Source: Fagopyrum homotropicum (Eukaryota > Streptophyta > Magnoliopsida > Caryophyllales > Polygonaceae). From it: a stretch of DNA of 64,000 nucleotides. Position numbers and translations under genes: made by a program. The stretch spans positions 55,767,501 through 55,831,500 of the forward strand of contig BSWB01000001.1 in the NCBI GenBank assembly GCA_033239125.1, written 5' to 3'. Numbering within the stretch: position 1 is the stretch's first letter; every line of letters begins with the position of its first letter. The notes under the pieces were generated by a model that was not told the DNA's origin, searched no databases, and saw nothing but the letters and a program-made list of their open reading frames with translations. Shown here piece by piece: positions 33,634 to 44,899 of the stretch.

Positions 33634-33685
33634 TATTTATACATGTTTTCGAAGTGTCATCCTTTCCTCATAATCGATGTGGAAG
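33634..33685 (-). promoter_or_regulatory. USE-like + TATA module, copy 1 (degenerate)
   Basis: On the minus strand: CTTCCACATCG (33675-33685), 33 bp, TATAAATA (33634-33641). One or two bases differ from the USE consensus RTCCCACATCG. Confidence 0.5.
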
Positions 33686-33894
33686 AACAAAAATCATATT
33701 TTATAAAATAACTATGGTTTAATTAAAAAAAGAGTTATTAGCTTAATTCGTGATTTAGTAAAAAAATTTAATCCGAGAAAAAACGTGGGGGCGCCACGTC
33801 AGAATTAATGTCTTTTGTTTTAGTAAAGTATATAGAATATATGTATAATTAATATATTGATAAAATAAAAATTACGAATTTAATAGTTCAACGG

Positions 33895-34240
33895 TCCACA
33901 AATTAGTAGGTCACAAACGACCCACAAATCAGTAGGTCACAAACGAACCACAAATCAGTAGGTCACAACGAAAATTAGTAGATCACAATGACCCCCACAA
34001 ATTAGTAGATCACAACTCATAACGACTCACAAATCAGTAGGTCACAACGACCCACAAATAAGTAGGTCACAACGATTCAAAAATCAGTAGCTCAGTAGGT
34101 CACAAACAACCCATATATCAATAGGTCACAAACGACACACAAATTAATAGGTTACAACAACGACCCACAAGGTATTAGATTAAAACGACCCACAAATCAT
34201 TAGGTTAAAATGACCTACGAATTAGTAGGTAACAACAATC
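33895..34240. repeat. Hairpin minisatellite, block 2
   Basis: About 13 units of the 25-bp type with variable arms and some partial units. Confidence 0.75.
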
Positions 34241-34340
34241 CACATTCACATACTAATCCGGTATGAATAAGTATTATTCTTGATTCTGACCAAAAGGTCC
34301 AGAAATGTATGCTTTGTATAATCTTCAAACCTTATAGGTC

Positions 34341-34392
34341 TATTTATAAATGTTGTCAAACTATCATATTTCTCTAATAACCGATGTGGGAT
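34341..34392 (-). promoter_or_regulatory. USE-like + TATA module, copy 2
   Basis: On the minus strand: ATCCCACATCG (34382-34392), 33 bp, TATAAATA (34341-34348). It is an exact match to RTCCCACATCG. Confidence 0.55.
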
Positions 34393-34594
34393 AACAAAAT
34401 TTATATTTTACAAAATAATTATGGTTTAGTAAAAAAAGGATTTATTAGCTTAATTCGTGATTTATTAAAAATTTTAATCCGAGAAACAACGTGGGGCGCC
34501 ACGTCAGAATTATTGTCTTTTGTTTTAATAAATTATATTGATGTATATTTAGTATATTGATAAAATAAGAATTACGAATTTAATATTTCAACGA

Positions 34595-34925
34595 TCCACA
34601 AATCAGTAGGTCACAAACGACCACAAATCAGTAGGTTACACTGACCCACGAATCAGTAGGTCACAACGACCCACGAATTAGTAGGTCACAACTACCCACA
34701 AATCAATAGGTCACAACAACCCACGAATCAATAGGTCACAACGACCCACAAATTCATAGGTCACAACTACCCTCAAATTCATAGGTCACAACGACCCACA
34801 AATCAGTGCGTCACAACGACCCACAAATTATTAGATCAAATCGACCCACAAATCATTAGGTCAAGACGAACTATAAATCAGTAGGTTACAACGATCCAAA
34901 AATCAGTAGGTTACAACGACTCAAA
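34595..34925. repeat. Hairpin minisatellite, block 3
   Basis: About 13 units, including CACGAATTAGTAGGTC and CACAAATTCATAGGTC arm variants. Confidence 0.75.
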
Positions 34926-34971
34926 AGATCTAGAAATGTATGATTTGTATAATCTTCAAACCTTGTAGGTC

Positions 34972-35023
34972 TATTTATACATGTTGTCAAAGTGTCATTC
35001 TTCTTTGATAACCGATGTGGGAT
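34972..35023 (-). promoter_or_regulatory. USE-like + TATA module, copy 3
   Basis: On the minus strand: ATCCCACATCG (35013-35023), 33 bp, TATAAATA (34972-34979). Confidence 0.55.
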
Positions 35024-35116
35024 AACAAAATTCATATTATACAAAATAATTAAGGTTTAGTAAAAAAAAAGTTATTGGCTTAATTCGTGATTTAGTAAAA
35101 GATTTAATCCAATAAA

Positions 35117-36989
35117 TGATAGCATGAATTATAGTCTATATTTTGGGGTTTGTTTTGACGTTTTATCTTTCATAATCTGCATGTTTGTATGTGCATTATG
35201 TGATTTCACTACCATTTCATCTACCTTTGCGAGAATCGAGGTCTACACCTAGTTTCGTTGTAATTGCAGGTAATTTGGTACGTTTTGCATCAAAAAGGAG
35301 CAAAAGGAGCTATGGAGTCATTGGAGCTACATTCAGGAACATAAGGAACCATCCAGGAAGCATAGCCATGGATTAAAGATTCACTTTGGACCAGATTTAA
35401 GAGATTTACACGCAGCTGAAATTCACCTAGACCGAGGTGAACACCTAGACCGAGGTGAACACCTAGACCGAGGTGAACACCTAGACCGAGGTGATCCAGA
35501 GGAGAGATTTCACATTCAGTTGTGATTCACCTCGGTTGACTACAGATTCACCTCGACCGAGGTGATCCAGAGAAGTCGACTCGACCGAGGCGAACACCTG
35601 GGACGCGGCGAGAATATTTTATTCTTGGCTGAGATCTTCTATCTTTGGAAGGTGATCTTATATTTTTGGGCTTGGCTCCTGGAAGGAAGAAGATCTTATA
35701 TTTTACCTATATTTATGGGAAAAGATCTTTCTAAGATATTTTATCTTTGGAGGGTATTTTTCCTATATAAAGGGTTGGATTTTCCATAATTCAATCATCT
35801 TCCGATCACCACATCACGCTATACCGTCGATCAGGGTTTACAGCACGCAGCAGCAGCAGCCTACTCCAAGTTGGGAGAGTTGAAGAACCTTTTTGAAGGT
35901 TGAAGGAAGATTGAAGTCCATAGCTTTTATAGCTTTATTGAAGGGTTTTGTAAGATTGTCTTCAATTCCCTCAATTGTTGTCTTGTCTTTTTGGATTGTT
36001 ATCCAAGGAACGCTTTGTTGTGATATTTGATTCAGTTATTGAAGTCTTTTCATTAAATTCTTCTTTGTTCAAATATTCACCTTCTTCCCATATATTTTAA
36101 TACTTTCATTATGATGATGAGTGGCTAAATTCCTTGTGCGATTCTAGGGTGATTAGCTGAAGGTTGTGGGAAAAACAATGATAGAATAATCTTAGATTCC
36201 AGTAGGATCCTGAAAGTTCGAGTCTTTAACCTTAACCCTAAGCATCTCGTTCAGTCGATGAACACCTCGGCCGGGGTGGAATTCTTCTGACCGAGGTGAC
36301 TTATCTGATCCATAACTAAGAGTTAAGCGTTAGAGTTTGCCAAATCCTATTCTTATTACACCTTCCTGGTTCAATGCAAGCCTAGGATGAGACTTACCCG
36401 GTAATTCCTTAGTTTGTGTATTAACGATCATAAGTGTAGGTAATAAAGGTTTATCCTTTATTGGGGTTTGAGTGTGCTTCCATCCCATCTTTGTGAGTTA
36501 GCCTGAGACTTACCCGGTAAAGGTTGATTCTATTCCCTTAGATGGTGTGTTAGTTTGAGGTTATAGTTCTTTATCTTGATTCCTTGAGACTTACCCGGTA
36601 ATAGGAGTTACGGTTTAGGATTAGTGTGTAGTGAGACTTACCCGGTGATCTACTCCACTTTAGTAACGCCTTCCCCACGCAAAAATCTCAGCTTTGTCCG
36701 CTTATCTATAGATCTTGAGTTGGAACCACAACTAGATGCTTTAATCCCTAGAATTGCATGTTTGCTTTATTGACTTCTTATTCATCTTTGATTGTGTTAA
36801 TCGCTCTTGTGGTTAGTATTGACATAAGTACACCGTATTGACTTTGTTTCACCGAGTCCCTGTGATCGACCCCTGGAATTTTCTTGCTTTTACTATGATT
36901 GACCCGTACACTGCGGGTTCGCATCCTTGTTTTAAGCTTAAGTCTAGGGTTATAAATTTAAAGCTTGCACACACCGTTTGGAGCGAACA
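35117..36989 (+). repeat. Solo LTR of the Athila-2 family (1873 bp)
   Basis: Begins TGATAGCATGAATTATAG and ends GGAGCGAACA, the same ends as the LTR at 12060-13810, and is collinear with it. It is flanked by a perfect 5-bp target duplication, ATAAA (35112-35116 and 36990-36994), with no internal element sequence. It is thus the product of LTR-LTR recombination. It is about 120 bp longer than the other copy, mainly through a tandem expansion at about 35424-35500 of an 18-bp unit (ACCTAGACCGAGGTGAAC, four copies). TATATAAA is at 35764. Confidence 0.93.
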
Positions 36990-37184
36990 ATAAATATGTG
37001 GAGCGTCACATCATCATTAGTAAAAAAAAGATTTATTAGCTTAATTCGTGATTTAATAAAAAGTTTAATTAGAGAAAAAACTTGGGGTGACACGTCAAGA
37101 ATTAGTGTTTTTTGTTTTAGTAAAGTATATAGATGTATATTTATTATATTGATAAAATAAAAATTACGAATTTAATAGTTCAAT

Positions 37185-37765
37185 GGTCCACAAATTAGTA
37201 GGTCACAAACAACCCACAAATCAGTAGATTTTTAGGACCCACAAATTAGTAGGTCACAAGGACCCATAAATTATTAGGTCACAACGACCCACGAATCAGT
37301 TAGTTACAACGACCCATGAATAAGTAGGTCACAACAACCCACAAATTAGTAGGTCACAACGACCCACGAATCAATAGGTCACAATGACACACAAATCAGT
37401 GGGTCATAACGACCCACAACATATTGGGTCACAACGACCCATAAATTATTAGGTCACAACGACCCACGAATCAATAGGTCACAATGACACACAAATCAGT
37501 GGGTCACAATGACACACAAATCAGTGGGTCATAACGACCCACAACATATTGGGTCACAACGACCCACAAATTAGTGGGTCACAACGACCCACAAATCAAT
37601 GGGTCACAACGACCCACAAATCAGTGGGTCACAACGACCCAAAAATCTATAGATCAAAATGACCCAAAAATCATTAGATCAAAACGATCCAAAAATCATT
37701 AGATCAAAACGACCCAAAAATCATTAGATCAAAAGGACCTACGAATTAGTAGGTCACAACAATCC
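37185..37765. repeat. Hairpin minisatellite, block 4
   Basis: About 22 units. The most regular part (37380-37640) repeats GACCCAC-AAATCA-GTGGGTC-ACAAC with perfect 7-bp arms. The distal part changes to GATC...TTAGATC units. Confidence 0.85.
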
Positions 37766-37868
37766 ACTCCACATACAAATGCTAATCCGGTATAATAAGT
37801 ATTATACTTGATTCTGACCAAAAGGTACAAAAATGTATGATTTGTATAATCTTCAAACATTTGAGGTC

Positions 37869-37920
37869 TATTTATACATTTTGTCAAAGTGTCATCCTTC
37901 TCTGATAACCGATGTGGGAT
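37869..37920 (-). promoter_or_regulatory. USE-like + TATA module, copy 4
   Basis: On the minus strand: ATCCCACATCG (37910-37920), 33 bp, TATAAATA (37869-37876). Confidence 0.55.
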
Positions 37921-38217
37921 AACAAAATTCATATTTTACAAAGTAATTAAGGTTTAGTAAAAAAAAGTTATTGACTTAATTCGAGATTTAGTAAAAAAAT
38001 ATGGAGTCTTAATTTTTATTTTACAAAATAATCAAAGGTTCTAATTATGATTTAGTAAAAAAGGATTTATTAGCTTAATTCGTAATTTAATAAAAAGTTT
38101 AATTAGAGAAAAAATGTGGGGTGGCACGTCAAGAATTAGTGTTTTTTGTTTTAGTAAAGTATATAGATGTATATTTATTATATTGATAAAATAAGAATTA
38201 CGAATTTAATAGTTCAA

Positions 38218-38750
38218 CGGTCCACAAATTAGTAGGTCACAAACAACCCACAAATCAGTAGATTTTACGGACCCACAAATTAGTAGGTCACAAGGACCCA
38301 TAAATTATTAGGTCACAATGACCCACGAATCAATAGGTTACAACGACCCATGAATCAGTATGTCACAACAACCCACAAATTAGTAGGTCACAACGACCCA
38401 CAAATCAATAGGTCACAATGACACACAAATCAGTGGGTCACAATGACACACAAATCAGTGGGTCACAATGACACACAAATCAGTGGGTCATAACGACCCA
38501 CAACATATTGGGTCACAATGACCCACAAATCAGTGGGTCACAACGACCCACAAATCAGTGGGTCACAATGACCCACAAATCAGTGAGTCACAATGACCCA
38601 CAAATGAGTGGGTCACAACGACCCAAAAATCTGTAGGTCAAAACGATCCAAAAATCATTAGATCAAAACGACCCAAAAATCATTAGATCAAAACGACCCA
38701 AAAATCATTAGATTAAAAGGACCTACGAATTCATAGGTCACAATAATCCA
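38218..38750. repeat. Hairpin minisatellite, block 5
   Basis: About 21 units in the same order of variants as block 4, so the blocks were copied as whole ~1 kb units. Confidence 0.85.
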
Positions 38751-38852
38751 CTCCACATACAAATGCTAATCCGGTATGATAAGTATTATACTTGATTCTG
38801 ACCAAAAGGTCCAAAAATGTATGATTTGTATAATTTTCAAACATTTGAGGTC

Positions 38853-38904
38853 TATTTATACATGTTGTCAAAGTGTTATCCTTCTCTGATGACCGAGGTG
38901 GGAT
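38853..38904 (-). promoter_or_regulatory. USE-like + TATA module, copy 5
   Basis: On the minus strand: ATCCCACCTCG (38894-38904, one mismatch), 33 bp, TATAAATA (38853-38860). Confidence 0.5.
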
Positions 38905-39224
38905 ACCAAAATTCATATTTTACAAAATAATTAAGGTTTAGTAAAAAAAAATTATTGGCTTAATTCGAGATTTAGTAAAAAAATTTAATCCGATAAAAAT
39001 ATGGAGTCTTAATTTTTATTTTACAAAATAATCAAAGATTCTGATTATGATTTAGTAAAAAAAGGATTTATTAGCTTAATTCGTGATTTAATAAAAAGTT
39101 TAATTAGAGAAAAAACGTGGGGTGGCACGTCAAGAATTAGTTTTTTTGTTTTAGTAAAGTATATAGATGTATATTTATTATATTGATAAAATAAGAATTA
39201 CGAATTTAATAGTTCAACGGCTCA

Positions 39225-39700
39225 CAAATTAGTGGGTCACAAACAACCCACAAATCAGTAGATTTTTAGGACCCACAAATTAGTAGGTCACAAGGACCCA
39301 TAAAATATTAGGTCACAACGACCCACAAATCAGTAGGTTACAACGACCCATGAATCAGTAGGTCACAACAAATCACAAATTAGTAGGTCACAACGACCCA
39401 CGAATCAATAGGTCACAATGACACACAAATTAGTGGGTCACAATGACACACAAATCAGTGGGTCATAACGACCCACAACATATTGGGTTACAACAACCCA
39501 CAAATTATTGGGTTACAATGACCCACAAATCAGTGGTCACAACGACACACAAATCAGTGGGTCACAACGACCCACAAATCAGTGGGTCACAACGACCCAA
39601 AAATCAGTGGGTCACAACGACCCAAAAATTTGTAGGTCAAAACGCCCAAAAAATCATTAGATCAAAAGGACCTACGAATTAGTAGGCCACAACAATCCAC
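39225..39700. repeat. Hairpin minisatellite, block 6
   Basis: About 18 units. Same layout as blocks 4 and 5. Confidence 0.85.
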
Positions 39701-39801
39701 TCCACATACAAATGTTAATCCGGTATAATAAGTATTATACTTGATTCTGACCAAAAGATCCGAAAATGTATGATTTGTATAATCTTCAAACATTTGAGGT
39801 C

Positions 39802-39853
39802 TATTTATACATGTTGTCAAAGTGTCATCCTTCTCTGATAACCGATGTGGGAT
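39802..39853 (-). promoter_or_regulatory. USE-like + TATA module, copy 6
   Basis: On the minus strand: ATCCCACATCG (39843-39853), 33 bp, TATAAATA (39802-39809). Confidence 0.55.
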
Positions 39854-40104
39854 AACAAAATTCATATTTTACAAAATAATTAAGATTTAGTAAAAAAAAG
39901 TTATTGGCTTAATTTGAGATTTAGTAAAAAAATTTAATCCGATAAAAATATGGAGTCTTAATTTTTATTTTACAAAATAATCAAAGATTTTGATTATGAT
40001 TTAGTAAAAAAAGGATTTATTAGTGTTTTTTGTTTTAGTTAAGTATATAGATGTATATTTATTATATTGATAAAATAAGAATTACGAATTTAATAGTTCA
40101 ACGG

Positions 40105-40650
40105 TCCACAAATTAGTAGGTCATTAGTAGGTCACAAGGACCCATAAATTATTAGGTCACAACGACCCACGAAACAGTAGGTTATAACGACCCATGAATC
40201 AGTAGGTAACAACAACCCACAAATTAGTAGGTCACAACGACCCACGAATTAGTAGTCACAACGACCCACGAATTAATAGGTCACAATGATAAACAAATTA
40301 GTGGGTCATAACGACCCACGTCACAACGACCCACAAATCAGTGGGTCACAACGACCAACAAATTGTTAGGTCAAATCGACCCAAAAATCTATAGGTCAAA
40401 ACGATCTAATGATTATGACCCACAACATATTGGGTCACAACGACCCACAAATCAGTGGGTCACAACGACCAACAAATTGTTAGGTCAAATCGACCCAAAA
40501 ATCTATAGGTCAAAACGATCCAAAAATCATTAGATCAAAACGACCCAAAAATCATTAGATCAAAATGACCCAAAAATCATTAGATCAAAAGGACCCAAAA
40601 ATCATTAGATCAAAAGGACCTACGAATTAGTAGGTCACAACAATCCACTC
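40105..40650. repeat. Hairpin minisatellite, block 7
   Basis: About 20 units. It contains a further local duplication (compare about 40330-40405 with 40435-40520). Confidence 0.85.
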
Positions 40651-40749
40651 CACATACAAATGCTAATCCGGTATAATAAGTATTATACTTGATTCTGACC
40701 AAAAGGTCCGAAAATGTATGATTTGTATAATCTTCAAACATTTGAGGTC

Positions 40750-40801
40750 TATTTATACATGTTGTCAAAGTGTCATCCTTCTCTGACAATCGATGTGGGA
40801 T
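40750..40801 (-). promoter_or_regulatory. USE-like + TATA module, copy 7
   Basis: On the minus strand: ATCCCACATCG (40791-40801), 33 bp, TATAAATA (40750-40757). Confidence 0.55.
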
Positions 40802-41220
40802 AACAAAATTCATATTTTACAAAATAATTAAAGTTTAGTAAAAAAAAGTTATTGGCTTATAAATAATAAAAATAAAAAGGAGATTTGACTATAACCTATA
40901 AAATCTTGGAAAATCTCAAAAAAAAAAAGTTACGTACAATTTTGAATAGAAGTTTGTTAGGTTAGTAAAAAAAAGCTTTCCTCCCACAAAAAATAAAGAT
41001 TTATTGGCATATAAAATCTTGGAGAATCTCCAACAAAAAAAAGTTACGTATAATTTTGAATAGCAGTGTGTTAGTTTAGAAAAAAAAAAGATTTTATGGC
41101 TTAAAAAATAAAGATTTATTGGCCAAAAAATTGTTTAGGAAAAAAAGATTTTATGGCTTAAAAAATAAAGATTTATTGGCCAAAAAATTGTGGGAGCTAC
41201 ATTTGATTGCTGCTTCCACA

Positions 41221-41269
41221 ACGCGCCACGTCATCAAATCATGTACTCTGTTTTAGTATGTATAATAGA
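41221..41269 (-). other. Helitron 5' terminus of the array
   Basis: The minus strand starts TCTATTATACATACTAAAAC at 41269 after host A, followed by a GACGTGGCGC segment. The internal 5'-end-like copies share TCTATA-AC--TACTAAAAC and GACGTGGC/GACGTGCC. Confidence 0.65.
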
Positions 41270-42559
41270 TTTGTAACAAAGGTATTAAAACAACTACATG
41301 TATGATCTTATATATAAATGTGGGAATGAGAAAAATACACGGAAGAAACTATAATGTGGATTACAATTGCGTAATAAATCTATATGTTTTTTTTAAATGG
41401 TTGAGTAATTAAAGTAGATGGTTTTGGTGATTAAAGATTTTAAAAATCAATGTCCATATTTCCCAAAGATAATTTGTGTATTAGTAAAAACAACGATAAA
41501 GGGTAATATAGTTCACAATGAGAAGTTTCATCTTTAAATTTGACTTCCAAAGTATTCAATGTATGTTAGCCACGTATCAATGTCAATGACCAGTATTTGA
41601 AGAGCCAAGAAATGAAGACAATTTAAACATCATGTGTGAAGTCGATCGATTTATCCAGAAGGTGACTGATATGAACTTTTATGTCAACTACAAAAGTTGT
41701 ATAGCTTTAATTTTTCATTGAAAGTAGTATTCGTAGGTTTTTTGTTTCAACTATAGTAACAAGAAAACTAGTTTTTTGTTTTCAGCTATAGTAACAAGAA
41801 AACTATTTTTACTCAATGTCGTAATGTTGTCAAGATGTTGATTTTATGGACTAGGCCAATCGGACAGGCCCACTAGGCCGATAGACTAGGCCCACGGTCT
41901 CGATCTATGATGTATATCTTCCTTCCTTTGTTCCCTTTTATTTTGGGATATATTTTATCCAGTCCAATTGGACATTTTTTTTATTTGTAGTTATCCATTC
42001 GGAACAAATCATATCTTATTACAATATATGATTTAGTAGTTAAGATAGATAATATGTTAGATTCTCGATCTATAAATAAGACATTCAACATTAGGGTTTT
42101 GTATTCAAGTTCTAGTTCTACTTCGGAGGTTTCGATTACGGAGGAGTTCGCAACACTGACTGATCGGCCGCCCCTCTGGTGGCCGGTCAACCGTCCCCTT
42201 TTTGTCCAGTTGGCCTTCTTTTCTCCCTTCATTTAATAAAGCACGAGTTTTTGTTAAGGCATATCTGGCTTAATTCATGTGTTCCAAGATCTGGAGAGTC
42301 CGACTACATTGATCTACGATATTGATTTATATCTATGGATGATTGAATGTTCGACGAGAGTTATGGTAGTCTTTGGATTGACTCTTTGCATATTTCGAGA
42401 GCCGAATTTGAAATCTTCCTTTGATATATGTTATTCAAGGTGTAAAGAATAAATACCATCTTTGGTACATGACAATCAACTAGGGTGACACTTATTGATG
42501 TATGCCAAACAAAATTTTAATCAATTGACATTCAAACGAAGTTGTACCCCAACGTCATT
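41270..42559. other. Intergenic DNA without recognised genes
   Basis: A TATAAATA box followed by a moderately GC-rich stretch at 42070-42235 (a 60-codon ORF with no recognised similarity) could be a small gene or LTR remnant. Nothing else is supported. Confidence 0.35.
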
Positions 42560-44100
42560 TTGAAATCAAAACAACAAAAACAAAGCGGAAAGCTTCATCT
42601 TCTTCATAAGAAGGTGGAACAATCTTAATAAAAGCTAATCTATATGCAAAATCAAGCTACCTAATGCAAAACTTTATGCTTCCGACAAGTATCCACAAAG
42701 AGCTCGACCAAATTAATAGAAATTTCTTCAAGAACAAGGAGCCAAACCACCACTCCCTAATTAATTGGGATAAATTTAAATCAAGAACATTGGAGGGAAC
42801 TATTTAAAAGGCTCATGCATTTGGAAATATAAATCGGAAAAAAAACTACATCATGACAAGGGAAAAACTAATAAAACTAATAGAATATTTCGAGAAAGGT
42901 ATTAAATGGCATGTGGACGATGAAAAAAACAAAAGATTGTGGAACGACTCATGTATCATCGAACAACCACTTGAAAATCTAGTGAGTAACAAAACCTTGA
43001 CCAATCCAACTGAATTAATTGATAGGTAACTTTATTACATTTATCTAATTGAACTTTAAACAGATAAACCAATTAAATAGCTTATTATCAAACAACATTA
43101 TTGGAGAAACAAAAAAAAATATAATCTACCTTGAAATGAAATATAAGACAAGTTGTATTGAATGTCAAACGAAAAATGACGGTTCCCTATTATGTCAATT
43201 ATGGACTCATCCAGAAACGCATGGTTGGAGTTATTGTCTATTTTTCATTGGTTTAGGAGATTAACATATATAATGTCTAAAGCTATAAAAAATTTTTTTG
43301 AAGAAACTAATCCTAGATGGCATCCCAACAAAAGAGAACCTTGACAAACAAAGAGTGTCGACCCTAATATACTGGGCATTTTGTCATGACCCAATAGATG
43401 GTGTTAAGCATGTATTATTTGAATGTCCATACACAATATAAAAAACAACAAAACTTATTCTTACCTACAAAATTATGATCCGACACACCATAGATTAATG
43501 GACATCTATTGGAAGATATGCTATATTATATTTAGAGAAGCTCCAAAAGATTTAAACTAGATTATTCAAAAGCAAATCAACGATTAGGATGAGTCTAATG
43601 CAAAAACCACCGATATCAATATACAACCATCAAAACTGAGAAGAAAAACAAAAAGTATTAGATGACAAAGACCTACCTAAGACTTTGTTAAAATTAACTT
43701 TGACGTATCTAGAAACTCGACTAACATATATGCTTATAGCTGTATCATAAGTAACCACAACGCCACCCTTCTTGCTACATGCAAGGGAATATGTGAAGTT
43801 GAACTTGTCCTTGGAGAAGAAGTGTATGCATTAAGAGAGAGCCATTAAAAGGCCGCAAATTTATGATTCACGACAATTGATATCGAAAGAGAGAACCTCG
43901 TCATTGTTAATTTTATCCAGGTTTTGAAATAGCTTTGGGAAGTATACATGATCTTGACATCTCCTCTTTGATCTCTGAGTTCACGTAAGTTACAGTTCAA
44001 TACAATTTTTTTTAGAGAAATCAATGTTGTTGCAGACAAACTCGCATCTCTAGGCCACGGTTCGAACACAAATTACGGTATTATCCCGCAAGATGATGAA
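42560..44100 (+). pseudogene. Old LINE remnant: RT end, zf-RVT region, RNase H
   Basis: Read across many stops and frameshifts, the plus strand shows the familiar order of a plant LINE ORF2 tail. First comes SYLMQNFMLPTSIHKELDQI, then SLINWDKF (about 42650-42785). Next is a W-rich segment (IKWHVDDEKNKRLWND, about 42900) and a GIPTKENLDKQRV run with a cysteine-poor zinc-ribbon region ending VKHVLFECPY (about 43320-43440). Last is an RNase H-like end, INVVADKLASLGHG (about 44015-44060). It is far older and more AT-rich than the LINE at 47074. The boundaries are approximate. Confidence 0.6.
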
Positions 44101-44899
44101 GATCTCATCTACGAGGATCGAGCGACTTTGTGTATAAAATAAAAAATATATATCGAAGCTTGAGACACCATTAGATTCTCAAAACCTCATTAAAAGTGAA
44201 TACTAACTATATAACAATTTCCCATGTTTATGATATATCTACTATTATTCGTCCGTGTTTGCATACCCACCTTTGATTGTTACTAAACTATGTATAGAAA
44301 ACTGTTAATTACGAAGCTGCAAGAAAGTAGGTGTAATGGCTAAGTCGGAAGTTGTCTTTATAGTTTATTAGGGAGAACTATAAAGTTCATTGTTTTTTTT
44401 GGTGGTGAAGAATTCCAAAACTGATATTAATTGATGTCATTACGTTACTTAATCTACACTTTAATTTAAAACCGAGCAGTAGTTAAGTGGGTAGCGATCT
44501 ATGATCCGTCGCGTCAATCACACCACTATGTACATAAGACCTCTCTTCAATTAATTCTTAAACACAAAATTAAGGGTAACTTATATGTTGTCCCATCAAA
44601 GCTGTTTTTTTTCTTCATTATTTTCTACGTACGTAATTTTTTTAAAATTTATATTATAGGTTTCTAATTTATAATAATTTTTATTTTTATTTATAATTTA
44701 AGTCGTATTTTGTAATTTTTTGTGATCAGAGACAAGTTGCTAAGTAGACTTATAAATTAATAAAAAAAAGATTCAACAAAAAGTTTTTAAAAAATTAGGC
44801 AGAATTGGAGGTTTCAAAATATTTTTCACATAAATTAGCATCTTATGCAAAACATTTCACGATGGGCAATGTCATCACGAAACTAATTTAATTACTATA
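44101..44899. other. AT-rich intergenic DNA
   Basis: No gene, repeat or RNA recognised. Confidence 0.4.

Larger units (their letters stand above)
32919..41269 (-). mobile_element. Helitron-derived tandem array (5' and 3' ends on minus strand, multiplied 5' segments)
   Basis: The right boundary is a Helitron-type 5' end on the minus strand (TCTATTATACATACTAAAAC from 41269, with host A before it). The left boundary is a Helitron-type 3' end: hairpin CCCGCAC-AAG-GTGCGGG and CTAG at 32919. Between them, the 5'-end-like motif TCTATATACTTTACTAAAAC recurs at about 33336, 33836, 34540, 37133, 38167, 39167 and 40051. Each copy is followed by a hairpin minisatellite and a promoter-like module, with spacing of about 0.5-1.2 kb. 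It is interrupted by a solo LTR (35117-36989). There is no convincing protein-coding content. The base after CTAG is G rather than T on the minus strand, so the left junction may be rearranged. Confidence 0.6.

Noticed and set aside
37800..37910. A complete U1/U2/U4/U5 snRNA gene downstream of the USE-TATA modules
   Set aside because: The sequence after the TATA box does not resemble any spliceosomal RNA I know and no clear 3' box is seen.
33385..40650. CRISPR-like repeat-spacer look of the minisatellite
   Set aside because: Units are directly tandem with a constant 5-base linker, there are no unique spacers and no cas genes, and the context is a plant genome.
37729..40813. Recurring 62-68 residue minus-strand ORFs starting MNF(V/G)IP in four array units
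   Set aside because: They fall on the USE/TATA module and its downstream DNA, exist only because the repeat units are near copies, show no codon-level constraint that I can see, and the start codon lies upstream of the TATA box.
30239..41269. One simple nested Helitron with its 5' half beyond 41269
   Set aside because: No helicase or Rep similarity is found beyond 41269, and the base after the CTAG at 32919 is G rather than the expected T on the minus strand.
42054..42236. 60-residue Ser-rich ORF as a gene
   Set aside because: Short and without recognisable similarity; a nearby TATAAATA alone is not enough.
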